Shown here: one piece after another, positions 24,930-35,087 of the stretch
Layout: the number at the start of each line of letters is the position of its first letter
Position numbering within the stretch: the stretch's first letter is position 1
Assembly: GCA_030052745.1 (NCBI GenBank)
Contig: JANBVO010000020.1
Coordinates: 496,001 to 560,000 of the forward strand
Direction: 5' to 3'
From: Pleurostoma richardsiae
Lineage: Eukaryota > Ascomycota > Sordariomycetes > Calosphaeriales > Pleurostomataceae
DNA length: 64,000 bases
Translations under genes and position numbers: made by a program
The notes under the pieces: model-generated
Databases searched by the model: none
Seen by the model: the letters and a program-made list of their open reading frames with translations, nothing else
Told to the model about the DNA's origin: nothing

Positions 24930-26793
24930 CTATGACCAATTCAAGGCCCAACCTCTTCTCTGTAGTGCGATCTCCCATACAAAGCTGCTGTTATATGTGA
25001 TCGTCAGTGCTTCTCGACTAGTCTCGTCTCTCAACAAGTCCTGCAGCTTCCAAGCGTCTTCAATTATCTCTCTTATGGGATTCATTACAGACGTCGATGC
25101 CGGCGCCTTTTCGAGCGACTCGTGAAACTTCCGCAGCACAAACGCTCGCTCCTCATCCTGGTCAGCATGACACGCTGCAACAAGGTACGGCCACATAAAT
25201 GCTGAATGGCCCACTTGTCCTCGGAGGGGTACCTGCAATACCGGTTCCATGAAGGATAGGATGATGGAGGTGCTTTCTCTAAGTTGCGCAGTTTTCTGCG
25301 GAGAGTCAGGTAACAAATACTGAAGCAGAATGACGGCCGCTTGGCGAAAGGCCTCCGCTCTATTGGTAGTGGTGGCCACCGCGATCGGTTGGATTGACGA
25401 AGTCGGTGGCACCTGAATGAGACAACGGACTCTCGCTTCCAGGTCTTCTATCGATGGCTGCCAGGACTCTTGACAGGGCACCACCAGGCCAGTCTGTGCA
25501 TGCTTCGTCCTCCGAATGCTGGCCACGATGTGGAAAATGATCTCTATCAGCTGATTGGAACACCCAGTGAAGCAATTGATCTCCCATGGCGGCCTCGCAC
25601 TCTGTGCAAGCCAGTACAGGCCACCAAGTCGAAGCGATTCTTCGCTATCAGTGGCAGATAATGTCGAGTAGGCCAAGACACTGTGAGCAGCGAGATAATG
25701 GCCCAGAAAGGATGAGATTGAACTGTCTTCATCAGTGATGTTGGCATCACACTGTGGAAGGTCAAGGATTTTGCGTGCACCGTTCAGATGTGCCATCCAA
25801 GACAGATGCGACTGTACGTGAGAGCAGAACTCTCCACCGGAGGTCTCAAACAAGCAGAGCATGAGAACTACGCTCAGCATCTCTGTCTTTGTTATCTTGG
25901 TATCCGCTTCACCATTGCAGGACGTCTGGCTGATGGTATGTGAAAGAGATCTCAAACAAGCACCCCGATACTGTAAGGCTGTTGTTGCGTAGAGGGGGTT
26001 ATGATGTTTTAAACGATTGGCTGACACGGCTAGGACAGATCGAAGGACAAGAGGAGAGTGGAAGCTGATTGGGATGATGACCTCGCGGTAGCGATTGCTG
26101 TGACCGTCGATTAACATACAGGTCGTACACATCTGGGTTGCATCTCCAGCCAGAAAGTCAGCGGAATACGGTCACGACAAAGTGAGATCCGGAACCTACA
26201 AAAGCCAAAAAGCGTCATATCTGTTAAACTCATTGGAAACTGGCGTAGGCTTCTTGGAGAGGGCATGATGTCAATATCATTCATGGGCCAGAGGCTTTGG
26301 TTCTCGGGAGCTGTCCCGGCAATCCAGTTTTCAGACAAGGCACCAGTGGTGGAGTCAGTCTCCGTCACTGGGCTTGCCCGACCAGGTCTTCCTTTCCTCA
26401 TCACATACAGCGTCTCGAAGTCCGCCCATGTGGTGTTTAGGAACAGGGCGCGTAGCTGATGCTCCGCTAGAGGGTGATGGCGAATTGACGAACCCCCTGG
26501 GGGTGGGGCAGACCTCTTTTGTCGGCCGGCTTTTCCTGCACCGCCCGGAATAGGATCTAGCCACGATAGGGCAACACCGTACACACATTCCCTTCCAGCA
26601 TCAGAACATCGTCTGCAAGCAGGCCGTGTCTCTGTAGCATCATTAGCAACAACTTTGTATCGTTGAATGGGCCGGCTAAGTGACAAGTACCATCACACTT
26701 CAACTTCCGTTTTCGGCAGCATAGACAGCCGGATCGGCTGCGCCGAGTCTTGAGACGCCCGTAGAAGGGGACTCTTTCCCTCTCCGTCGGCAT
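24930..26793 (-). CDS. Zn2Cys6 transcription factor with fungal-specific domain
   Basis: Nuclear regulator. Three exons (26793-26691, 26631-26200, 26143-24930) give 582 codons. The binuclear cluster is split by the first intron: SGCLCCRKRKLKCD then ETRPACRRCSDAGRECVYG, with six Cys in the C-x2-C-x6-C ... C-x2-C-x6-C layout. The C-terminal 400 residues resemble the Fungal_trans_2 domain (SPLVLRSVLAVSANRLKHH, MLCLFETSGG, GARKILDLP). The second intron (26144-26199) was chosen because it alone joins the frames; its GGAG acceptor is unusual. It lies convergently 210 bp downstream of the Tyr-repeat precursor, between that gene and an MFS carrier, so it could be the pathway regulator. Targets are unknown. 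Confidence 0.9.
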
Positions 26794-27235
26794 GCTGGAT
26801 GCCGACGCCGCTGGATGTCCGATACCGTCCAAGATTGGCTGCGGCGAGCAGAGGTAGCGCGCACAGTATGAAGACCGGCCTTCTACACCCAGTAACTGAA
26901 AGTGAAGCGTGACAAGCTCTCGCAACTGTGAAAGGGGCCTGAGCAAGCTGGCAAAAGGAATCAGAGTGCAGTGCGAGCGTGGGGTTAGCATTCCTTATCT
27001 CGACTCGACTTTAGGACTAAGTTAGTGTCGACTGGGGAAAGGGGCTTCCGACGAATCGGAGGTGGGACGCTGCTTTTGACTGAGGTCCACTGAGAGGTGG
27101 AGTAGAGAGGGCTTATCCGCTACTACACGTATACGATAGCACATGAGGCACGAGCGTTAGAAATCATACTAGGCTGATATTGTATCTCGGCTGTCCCTGG
27201 CACCACGGGCCGTTCCCGATATTTAACGATGGACT
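26794..27235. other. Intergenic, regulator promoter and MFS 3' side
   Basis: No gene recognised. Provides the promoter of the Zn2Cys6 regulator and the 3' UTR of the MFS carrier. Confidence 0.4.
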
Positions 27236-29061
27236 CTACGTCGCATACTTAAAGAGTGGACTCATGTCGCCCAAATCGGCGAGCTCTTCCTCCGTGTACT
27301 TTGCCATGATCTGGTCTCTGGGGATGCTGGCTCGTGCCGCGTTGATCCGCTTCAGGATGACCCAGTAGACGAGAGGCCAGATGATACCAAAGACCACCAG
27401 CATTCCTAAGCAGATGCCGAATCCTACGGGATACGTCGGGGCTTGATTGGCAATGAAGATGTTGGAACCCACAATCTGTCGCCGAGTTGGTTAGCCGAAT
27501 TAGCAAAAAGGGGAGCTGTTAAAGGGGCAGCGGCGGACATACTCCTCCGAGTTGAGAAAACGATAACATCAAGGCCATTCCCACTGCTCGTTTCATTGAG
27601 CCGGCGCAATTGAGCGCAGTCCAAGCCATGACGGCCGGTGAGATACAATACAGTCCGCCGGCCATGAGGAATATTCCAAAATATGTAACCCCGGGGACCT
27701 GAGGATATCTCACGCTCGCGATGATGATCACGAATCCGATGGCTGCTATCGTATTGGGTATGACGACGGATAGCATCCGCTGCCGATATCGGTCTGCTAG
27801 GAAGCCGGATGTGAGTGTCATGATGCACGCGAAGACGTAAGGCGGACATGACATGGCCTGCGCCTTGAGGGCTGAGTATCCGAGGTTGTTGACGATCGTC
27901 GGCAACACGAATGAGATGCCGTAAACGACGACCGCGACAGTGAACTCCACCAAAGCGACTGCGTAGACATGCACCGAGCGGAATGCCAGTTTCGCATGCT
28001 TCATTGAGAAAGTGTCCTTCTCTCCAACGCCGCTCTCGCCGCCGTGTAAAAACCTCTTGCGAAGGACCAAGAATTGTTTCTCATCGTGATCAAGCCACGT
28101 TGATACATTCTCCGGCGACGGTGAAATGAAAAAGAACGCAAGAACGCCAATGATGACCGAGACGAGTCCCTCAATGACATAGATGAAGCGCCACCCCCTA
28201 TAGCCCCAGGTATGATCCAGTTGGCCGATGCCGTACGCCAGCAGTCCAGAAAACGCCGATGCCAATGATGCTCCAGAGTAAAATACTGTCATGCGTCCAT
28301 GTAGCTCTCGAGGCGAGTACCAGTTGGTCAAGACGTAAGAGCAGCCCGGATAGATGCCCGCCTCAACGATACCAAGAATGAGGCGCAACGATGTGAAGCC
28401 AGCCATGTTCGACTGGCAGCCGGTGCCAATGTTTATGATGCCACAAATGGCCAACAGGGCAGGTAACCAGGACTTGGGACCGTATCTCTTGAGGGCGATG
28501 TTAGATGGACTGGAATAGTCGGTTATAGCTGTTAATTTACCTCCCTCCTTAGCGGCAATATTATCGGACTTACACGCCTCCGAGTGCATATGTGGCGAAG
28601 AATACACAAAGGGCTGTGTTCCAGTCTTGACCACTAAGATGCATGTCGTTCAATGCTCCGAAGAGCTTCGCATTTCCTGTTGATGATCGAGTGTCAGCTA
28701 GTGTCTGCCAACACGTTGACAGCATTACGGCGCGAAGAACACCGCGTGGTTCCGCTGTGGATTCAGACGCACCAGCATTGGAGCGGTCAATATAACACAG
28801 TAAATATAGGATGATTAACTGGGGTAGAATCCGGAAGCTGGATGCAGGAGGTCAGAGCGGGCAAGTAAGTCGGAAGGCGCATCGGGTCTCTGAAGGTACT
28901 AACTCGATCTTGCGGACCAGCCTGTCCAGCTTTTCTCCTACGAATAGCTCACTGAGGCGAACGTACTCCGCATAATCTGGAGATATCACTTCTCCGTCCA
29001 AAATATCAGGAGTTCGGCTGGACGAGGCCGAGGCGACCTTGGACTCTTGTTCCGAGTTCAT
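27236..29061 (-). CDS. MFS carrier, anion:cation symporter (Dal5/Tna1-like) family
   Basis: Plasma-membrane uptake carrier for an organic anion (allantoate, nicotinate, vitamins or small peptides in characterised relatives). Six exons (29061-28904, 28837-28773, 28676-28574, 28509-27543, 27475-27236 with introns 28838-28903, 28677-28772, 28510-28573 and 27476-27542) total 510 codons; the count is five exons. Landmarks are the TM1 motif LCYIDRSNAGNAKLFGALND, GQDWNTALCVFFATYALGG, PSNIALKRYGPKSW, RLILGIVEAGIYPGC, WYSPRELHGR, GYRGWRFIYVIEG and late GSNIFIANQAPTYPVGFG. The family is an importer class, so in a RiPP locus its job would be unclear; it may belong to the amino-acid oxidase genes that follow. 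Confidence 0.9.
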
Positions 29062-29880
29062 GATGGTGAAATGGGCTCAAATAATAGAGATGGCTGATAG
29101 GCGATAAGAGGAGATCTGGAGCGGCTCCCTGACAAGTTGAAATTGCTGGTCGATTGACTCAAGCCTAGGTTGCTGATGCCAGGAAGCCGTCAGATAGACG
29201 AATCTTTTTGGCCAGCTTCACTTAGATAGTGGGAGAAGGGAAGGGTGCCGGGCTTATTTATCAACATAAGTACTAGCGAAGAGTCAAGGTCCATCCATCT
29301 TCGTCGCTCGCCCTGGGGTACGCTGTAGCGATTTTGCTTTCAGGTGTCATGCCTGTCGTTGATATCTCGGGAGGCAAAGAGAAATCCTCCGCGCGGTAGT
29401 CGAGACGGAGGTTCACTAACCGGATCTGGATCTTCGACTTGGCCAAGGAATGTATCCACGTCCTTCGGTGGATCGCGCCGTATTTCGTAGGCAGTTGTAG
29501 GCGAGATAAGGGTGGGGAATGGGGCCTGGGGTAGAGCGACAACTGAAGCGTCGCACTGGCCATGCCGATCAACGGCCAGAGGTGATACAGTGTAGATTCC
29601 CGATGCGCGTTCTACAGTGTCAGAGACACGGCACATTTCCATCAGTCGAGGCTCCCGAGAGATCGTGCTTGTAGGAGCTTTGGTGACAGGATGTGGAGTT
29701 TCCACTTCCGGCCATCGGACGACAGCGGAGGATGATACTCCCGCTGTAGACAGAGGGCCATAGGGATAAAACAGCTATTACAGCCCCGAAAAAGCTTTAT
29801 GATACTAAGTAAATCCATATTCTTCTGCCTCAATTCTGAAATCGCCAAGTGGTCACAAAGCCAGCGGCAAACATCTCAGC
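29062..29880. other. Intergenic between divergent MFS carrier and D-amino-acid oxidase
   Basis: Shared 819-bp promoter region of two divergent genes, which would allow co-regulation. Minus-strand open frames at 29273-29848 are unassigned and Pro/Ser-rich. Confidence 0.4.
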
Positions 29881-31040
29881 ATGACGAAGGTCACCATCCT
29901 TGGTGCCGGGTACGGACTCTTTTACCCTTCAGCCCGAGTGCCAACCAACTAATATGCGCGTCTTTCAATAGAATCACCGCCATGGCGGTAGCCGCCACGC
30001 TTCCTAAACACTACGACATCACCATCCTCGCACGCAACCTTCCTGGGGATCCAGATTCCCAGGAATGGGCGTCGCCTTGGGCCGGGGCTGTCTGGATGGG
30101 CATGGCAGACTCTTCTCCTGCCGAACAGAAAATGCAACTCGAGGCCTTCGCCTACTTGTGGCGCCTAGCTCTGCGGCATCCGGAATCGAGCGTGAGGCGT
30201 ATCGAGATGCTTGATCTAATGGATTTCATTCCCCTGGAAAAGGTCTGGTACCGGTATAAGATGCCGGGGTTCAGGGTTCTCACTAAGGAAGAAATGCCTC
30301 CAGATGCGCCGTTCGGGGTAACCTACGGCAGCGTAGTTCTCACGCCCATGATTTTCTTGCCGTGGTTGAGAAAGAGGCTCGAGGCAAATGGCGTCAAATT
30401 CCTCAGGGCCAATGTCACTTCCCTGTCCCAGCTGAAGGACATGGGACACAACATTCTGATCAACGCGACGGGAGTGGGGGCAAAATACCTTCAGGATGTG
30501 AAGGACCAGCAAATGCAGGAAGTGAGAGGACAGACTGTCTTGGTGAAGTCGGATTTCGACAAGATCTGGATTCGGAGAGGGAAAGACTACACGTATTGCT
30601 TGCCGAGATTAGATGGGACGGCGATTTTGGGAGGTATCAAGCAGTTTGGTGCCACTGAAAAGAAGGTCGACGGCGACCTTCGTGCCGATGTAAGTGATTT
30701 GACTCTTACAAGTCAACATCTCTACTAAACCTGCTGTTGCTTGTGCTGACCTCTTCAGATTTTCCGTAGGATTCACGAAGGTATCCCGCAAGCGTTCCCC
30801 TCGCCTCATTCAAAGGACTTCGCCGTCGTTCGTGACATTGTTGGTATTCGCCCCCAGAGGAGCGGTGGAGCGAGAATCGAGAAGGAAGTGATCGATGGAC
30901 AGAAAGTGGTTCACGCTTACGGAGCGGAAGGTGGCGGATATATCTTTAGCTGGGGTCTTGCGCGTGAAGTCACTAAGCTGGTCTCCGAATATGAGTTCGA
31001 GTCACCAGAGCCGCCGAACCCCTTGGCAGCGAAGCTGTAG
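29881..31040 (+). CDS. D-amino-acid oxidase (FAD), peroxisomal
   Basis: Oxidatively deaminates D-amino acids to 2-oxo acids, ammonia and hydrogen peroxide. Three exons (29881-29909, 29972-30689, 30759-31040) give 342 codons. The 5' exon codes only MTKVTILGAG, the start of the FAD-binding GxGxxG, completed by ITAMAVAATL after the intron. ASPWAGAVWMGM, LINATGVGAKYL, VRGQTVLVKSD, GIRPQRSGGARIEKE and VVHAYGAEGGGYIFSWGLA are the expected DAO blocks, including the Arg and Tyr of the active site. The protein ends PLAAKL; AKL is an accepted PTS1 variant, in line with peroxisomal DAO. The divergent MFS carrier could supply substrate; that link is inference. Confidence 0.93.
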
Positions 31041-31682
31041 AATCATTCTTGTCATAAGGGAGGAGCTGTATGGATCTTAACTGGGAGCCAACTTCCCTAC
31101 CTACCTAACTTTTACATCTCTACCACAGGTGATTAGTAGCCACAGCGATGCAACTACTCAACTGCATCTGAAGAATAGTTTTATTCTACGAGAAGATTGC
31201 CGCCGTACAACAGGCACCCATCAAAAGACTATTTGATATTTTGGCCTAGGGAGCTTCAAGATAGCCATGGTCCGGACTAGACATCTTGGATGAGACTTTG
31301 AAAGAAGTAAACACGGGTAAAAGGTGTAATGCCAATCTTGTGGAGCCCTTAAGTCGCCCGCCGAGACGCCGATAACCCTGGTCGTCGCCGGTCAGAAGAA
31401 CCCTTATCTCGCTTCCAATTACCTTTAGGCGCGCCATTTTCTCCGTAGACTGCGGATCATGAACGCAGCTTACAATTAGACCCAATTGTGCGCACGACTG
31501 TTGGGAGGTTTAACATTGAACTCTCTGAATCTATGCCGACCTCGGCGACGCAATGCTGCCATCATTGGTGATCCGATCCGGCTGGTATAAGCTCACTTGT
31601 GAAATTCATATGTGGTTTCAACATCTTTCCCAAGCGTCGGCCCTCGGGGCGTCACCTAAATCTTTGCTCAGGAACTGATAAC
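31041..31682. other. Intergenic between two flavin oxidase genes
   Basis: Tail of the DAO gene and promoter of the next oxidase. Nothing else recognised. Confidence 0.4.
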
Positions 31683-33062
31683 ATGGCGACTACATCACTG
31701 TCCTTCCTCATTATTGGAGCCGGTGCCTTCGGACTCAGCACAGCGCTACACCTTGTCCGCCGCCGAGGCCGCGGCGATCACCGGATCGGCCAGGTGCTCC
31801 TTCTGGACGATGGAACCTTTCCGTCTATTAACGCCGCCAGCAATGATACCTCGCGCGCAGTGCGCGCCGATTACACTGACAGCTTCCACGCGAGCCTTGG
31901 GCACGCCGCCGTGGGCATCTGGCAAAGCGACCCGACGTTCAAGCCCCATTACCACCACGTAGGACGGTTAGCTGCGTCCAGGCCGGGACACCACGACTAT
32001 ACTGCAGCATGCCGGCGCGAAGTCGAGAAGCTGGGAATGAAGGTTGAGGTATTGACAGACGACGACGCTTCTGGCAGTCTCAAACGACGCTTCCCTGCGC
32101 TTGATGGCCCGGTGCCCGGGTTTGACCTGTACTTCAACCCAAGAGCCGGTTGGGCACATCCACGAAACGCATTGAAAGCCGCGATGGACGAATATCTGTG
32201 CCTTGGAGGGCAATTTATCGGCCATCACGTTTGCGGCCGTGTTCTTAGCAACGTCGTCATCAATGGTGTTATGCGCGGTGTTCAGACCGCTGCAGGGGTG
32301 GAACATCTCGCCGACAGAATCCTGTATGCGACAGGTGCCTATGCGACCGAGAGTCTTATCCCCGGCCTTGATACACAGATCCATCCTGTCGGCTTCGCTG
32401 TGGCACACTGGCGGCTGGACGAGGAAGAGCGGAAGGCATGGGATGACCATCCAGTCGTCGATCTTTACCACCACGGGTACTTCTTCCCGCCGGATAGCAG
32501 CGGCTTGATGAAGATGGGAACGGGCGTGATGGGATTTGGGCATGGAGATCGACAGGCAAAGACTACACACGGTGATGTTCTTTCGGGTGTCGCGGAACCT
32601 CTTAAAAGCTCCCATCTGAGAGGGACGAAGGACGAGGGCGCCATCCCCAGAGAAGCTGAGCAGGCTATCCGATGGATACTGTCACAGATGGCACCCAAGT
32701 TAATGGGTAAGACTTTCTTTGACACGAAGATATGCTGGGACGGGATGACCCCAGACGGCGCGTGGATTATCGATGAGCACCCTGAGATCAAACAGCTTTT
32801 TGTGGCAATTGGAGGCTCGGGTCATGGATTCAAGTTTCTCCCTATTGTTGGAAGCTGGATTGCAGATATCCTACTCGGGGATGATGATGGAGTGACCAAG
32901 ACAGGCGGTCTACCAAACAAAAAGGAGATGAGAAAGAGATGGAAATGGGGACGCAGTGCGAACATGGGAATCTCGACGCCAAGTGTCGCTCTTCAAGGTC
33001 GGCCGATTCGAGACCTAGACACAGTATTGCAGATGGAGAGGAAACCAGCCCTTAAGCTGTGA
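31683..33062 (+). CDS. FAD-dependent fructosyl-amine / sarcosine-type oxidase
   Basis: Single-exon flavoprotein of 459 codons in the monomeric sarcosine oxidase and fructosyl-amino-acid oxidase group, which oxidises secondary amines and releases peroxide. The ATG at 31683 is chosen because the frame upstream has only non-ATG starts. Seen: FLIIGAGAFGLSTALHLVRR (FAD fold), SNDTSRAVRADY (isoalloxazine-contact motif), HPVGFAVAHWRL, KICWDGMTPDGAWIIDEHP, whose Cys is at the usual covalent-FAD position, and GGSGHGFKFLPIVG near the C-terminus. The end ALKL is only weakly PTS1-like. The substrate (glycated amino acid, saccharopine-like or N-methyl amino acid) cannot be told from motifs. It follows a DAO gene in the same direction, which suggests an amine-oxidising neighbourhood. 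Confidence 0.9.
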   Translation: MATTSLSFLIIGAGAFGLSTALHLVRRRGRGDHRIGQVLLLDDGTFPSINAASNDTSRAVRADYTDSFHASLGHAAVGIWQSDPTFKPHYHHVGRLAASRPGHHDYTAACRREVEKLGMKVEVLTDDDASGSLKRRFPALDGPVPGFDLYFNPRAGWAHPRNALKAAMDEYLCLGGQFIGHHVCGRVLSNVVINGVMRGVQTAAGVEHLADRILYATGAYATESLIPGLDTQIHPVGFAVAHWRLDEEERKAWDDHPVVDLYHHGYFFPPDSSGLMKMGTGVMGFGHGDRQAKTTHGDVLSGVAEPLKSSHLRGTKDEGAIPREAEQAIRWILSQMAPKLMGKTFFDTKICWDGMTPDGAWIIDEHPEIKQLFVAIGGSGHGFKFLPIVGSWIADILLGDDDGVTKTGGLPNKKEMRKRWKWGRSANMGISTPSVALQGRPIRDLDTVLQMERKPALKL

Positions 33063-33704
33063 GAGAAGCAGCGGTTCCTGAACCAGTCATCATATATCAT
33101 ATACGCCAATACACACACAGTAAGACTGTCTCGAGTTGGTATAATCTCAAAGGTCCACAGTAACCATTCATCTGCTGCGCCCTCAACTCGATCGATCGTC
33201 ACTATATACATATCCTCTTCTCTACGCTGTGTCTCACATGTCAGCATACCAGAGTGTGCAATGCCAGTGGAATTTCTCTAGGCTGCTCGAGGGCAAAGGC
33301 TTATGTCTCTTCTCAGGATCAATTGGCCCACGAAGAGCAAGTTGGCGTTCCAAGTAAGGCTCATACTAGGGGACGTCTTCTGACTCCGCCCGAACAGTGG
33401 CGGATATACGATGTGACCCGGATTGACCTACGGTAACATCGCAAAAGGCTCATTTCCAACTGACTCACAGGTTTCTCGTGGCACCACTAAGACTGATTCA
33501 GCATGCATGACCGGCGAGTTGTAGGACTCGAAGAGCAGGGCTGATGCCCCCGTAAGCAGACAAGATCGCCATATACCTCAACTATATCGACAAGGTCAAA
33601 CCTCGAAATTTATATACCCCGGAAAGCTCTTGGGCTGTCAAGGAAAGCAGCTTAGCAAGAACATATTATTACGGCTATTCACTCTTACCATTTCCCAGTG
33701 TCAT
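33063..33704. other. Intergenic, convergent 3' flanks
   Basis: Lies between the converging oxidase and DUF1479 genes. No further gene seen. Confidence 0.4.
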
Positions 33705-35087
33705 CTATAGGTAATACCCAAATGCCGCCTTCGCCTCTGCGCTCATCCCCGTGTGGCCGACGTAACCATCTAGCGTTGTCTCATCCAGGGTAGTGGCAGA
33801 GGCAAAATCTGCTGGGGGTCGGCCCGATCGAGTGTACTCCAGTTGCCGCTTCACGTACGCTCTGCTGGCAGGAGTGGACGGGCACGCAGCGATGTAAACG
33901 ACAGATGCATTGACAGCTCCATGATGCTCTGAGTCGACGGCATGGCACAGCTGTGTGGGGTATGCCGTCAGCCTCGTCAGCCTTGAGCAAATAGCCAGAG
34001 GAGAATAGGGATGTACTTACATCAGAGTGCCCCCATACAGTGTCACCAGGGTTCATGACCGGGATGTGCACCAGACACTCCTCGAGTCGGAGGTGCGGGT
34101 GTGATGACCGACTCAGCCGTTGACTCTGAGTCTTCACAGTGCCAGGGAACCATGAAGAGTCTTTGTCGACGGTCCACTTGGAAGCATCCATGAGCTGCAA
34201 CTCATCCGAGGGCGGCTTGAAGAAGGGCCGCAGCAACACGTATGCAATGGTGGCTGCGATGTGCGGGTACACCAGGAGCGTGCCTTCTCTGGGTGCGGTT
34301 CGAGTAAGCGCTGTCCACCCTTGAAAAGAGCGGAAGACACTTGAATGGGCGGAAGCCTTGTACAGGTCTTGGACCGCCGAGATCCGAGCCCCAAGGTCAT
34401 AGGGGTCATAGTTCTCGAAGTTACCCGAGAAAATGTCGGAATACGCCTTTCTGTAGGCAGGGTCGGCCCAGCGAGAGAAACTGCCGGCATCGATATGGGG
34501 GCCCAGGCCGAGGAATGGTTGTAAAGGGGGGACGATCACGGACACCATCAAAGTAGATGAGAGGGTTAGGAGAGCTTTAATCGGTGCTATCGTGCCACAG
34601 CCCGTTTAGGAGCCTCTGGGTCTCGAGATCGGATGGATGAGATCGGATGGTGTTTTGTGTCGGGGAGTCATACAGCCTCAGCATCGAGGGGCTCTCCTTC
34701 GGCCAACCAGTGATCCTGCTATTAATCTTGGAGACGTAATTCCCGAGGTCCTCGTATAGCTGATCTGCCTGCTCCTTCGGTATGACGCCGCGGATAACAA
34801 GACAACCCTTTTCCATGATCTCGTCCTTTTCTTTTCCCGTGAATCCCCCAGCAAGCTGTGACGCCTCAAAGACGGGGATCAGGGAGTTGCCCCGAGCGGC
34901 AATCTCGTCTGTGATTGACTTTAATTCCTCGCAGACAGCGATCCAACTCTTCTTCAACGCATCGGCGCCATACTCCTCGAGGATCGCCCTCTTCACGGCG
35001 TTGATTGAATTCCGGGTCCTTGTCGTAATATGGAGTCTTTTTGGGATATTCGACCCAAGCAGGCCACTCGGCAATCGCACTAGGCAT
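33705..35087 (-). pseudogene. DUF1479 (YbiU-like) oxygenase gene with three lesions
   Basis: Recognisable along its whole length as a DUF1479-family protein, thought to be a 2-oxoglutarate/Fe(II)-type oxygenase. It opens MPSAIAEWPAWVEYPKKTPY at 35087 and runs through KKSWIAVCEELKSITDEIA, GCLVIRGVIPKEQA, SPTQNTIRSHP, then PFLGLGPHIDAGSFSRWADP (HxD metal motif), FRSFQGWTALTRTAPREGTL and, after intron 33951-34020, CHAVDSEHHGAVNASVVYIA to a stop at 33705. Three lesions break it: a single-base frame change near 35005-35010, an in-frame TAA at 34577-34579, and a second single-base change in a six-G run at 34526-34531. The rest is well conserved, so the decay is young or the sequence carries errors; the nonsense codon is hard to explain as an indel error. 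Confidence 0.75.
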
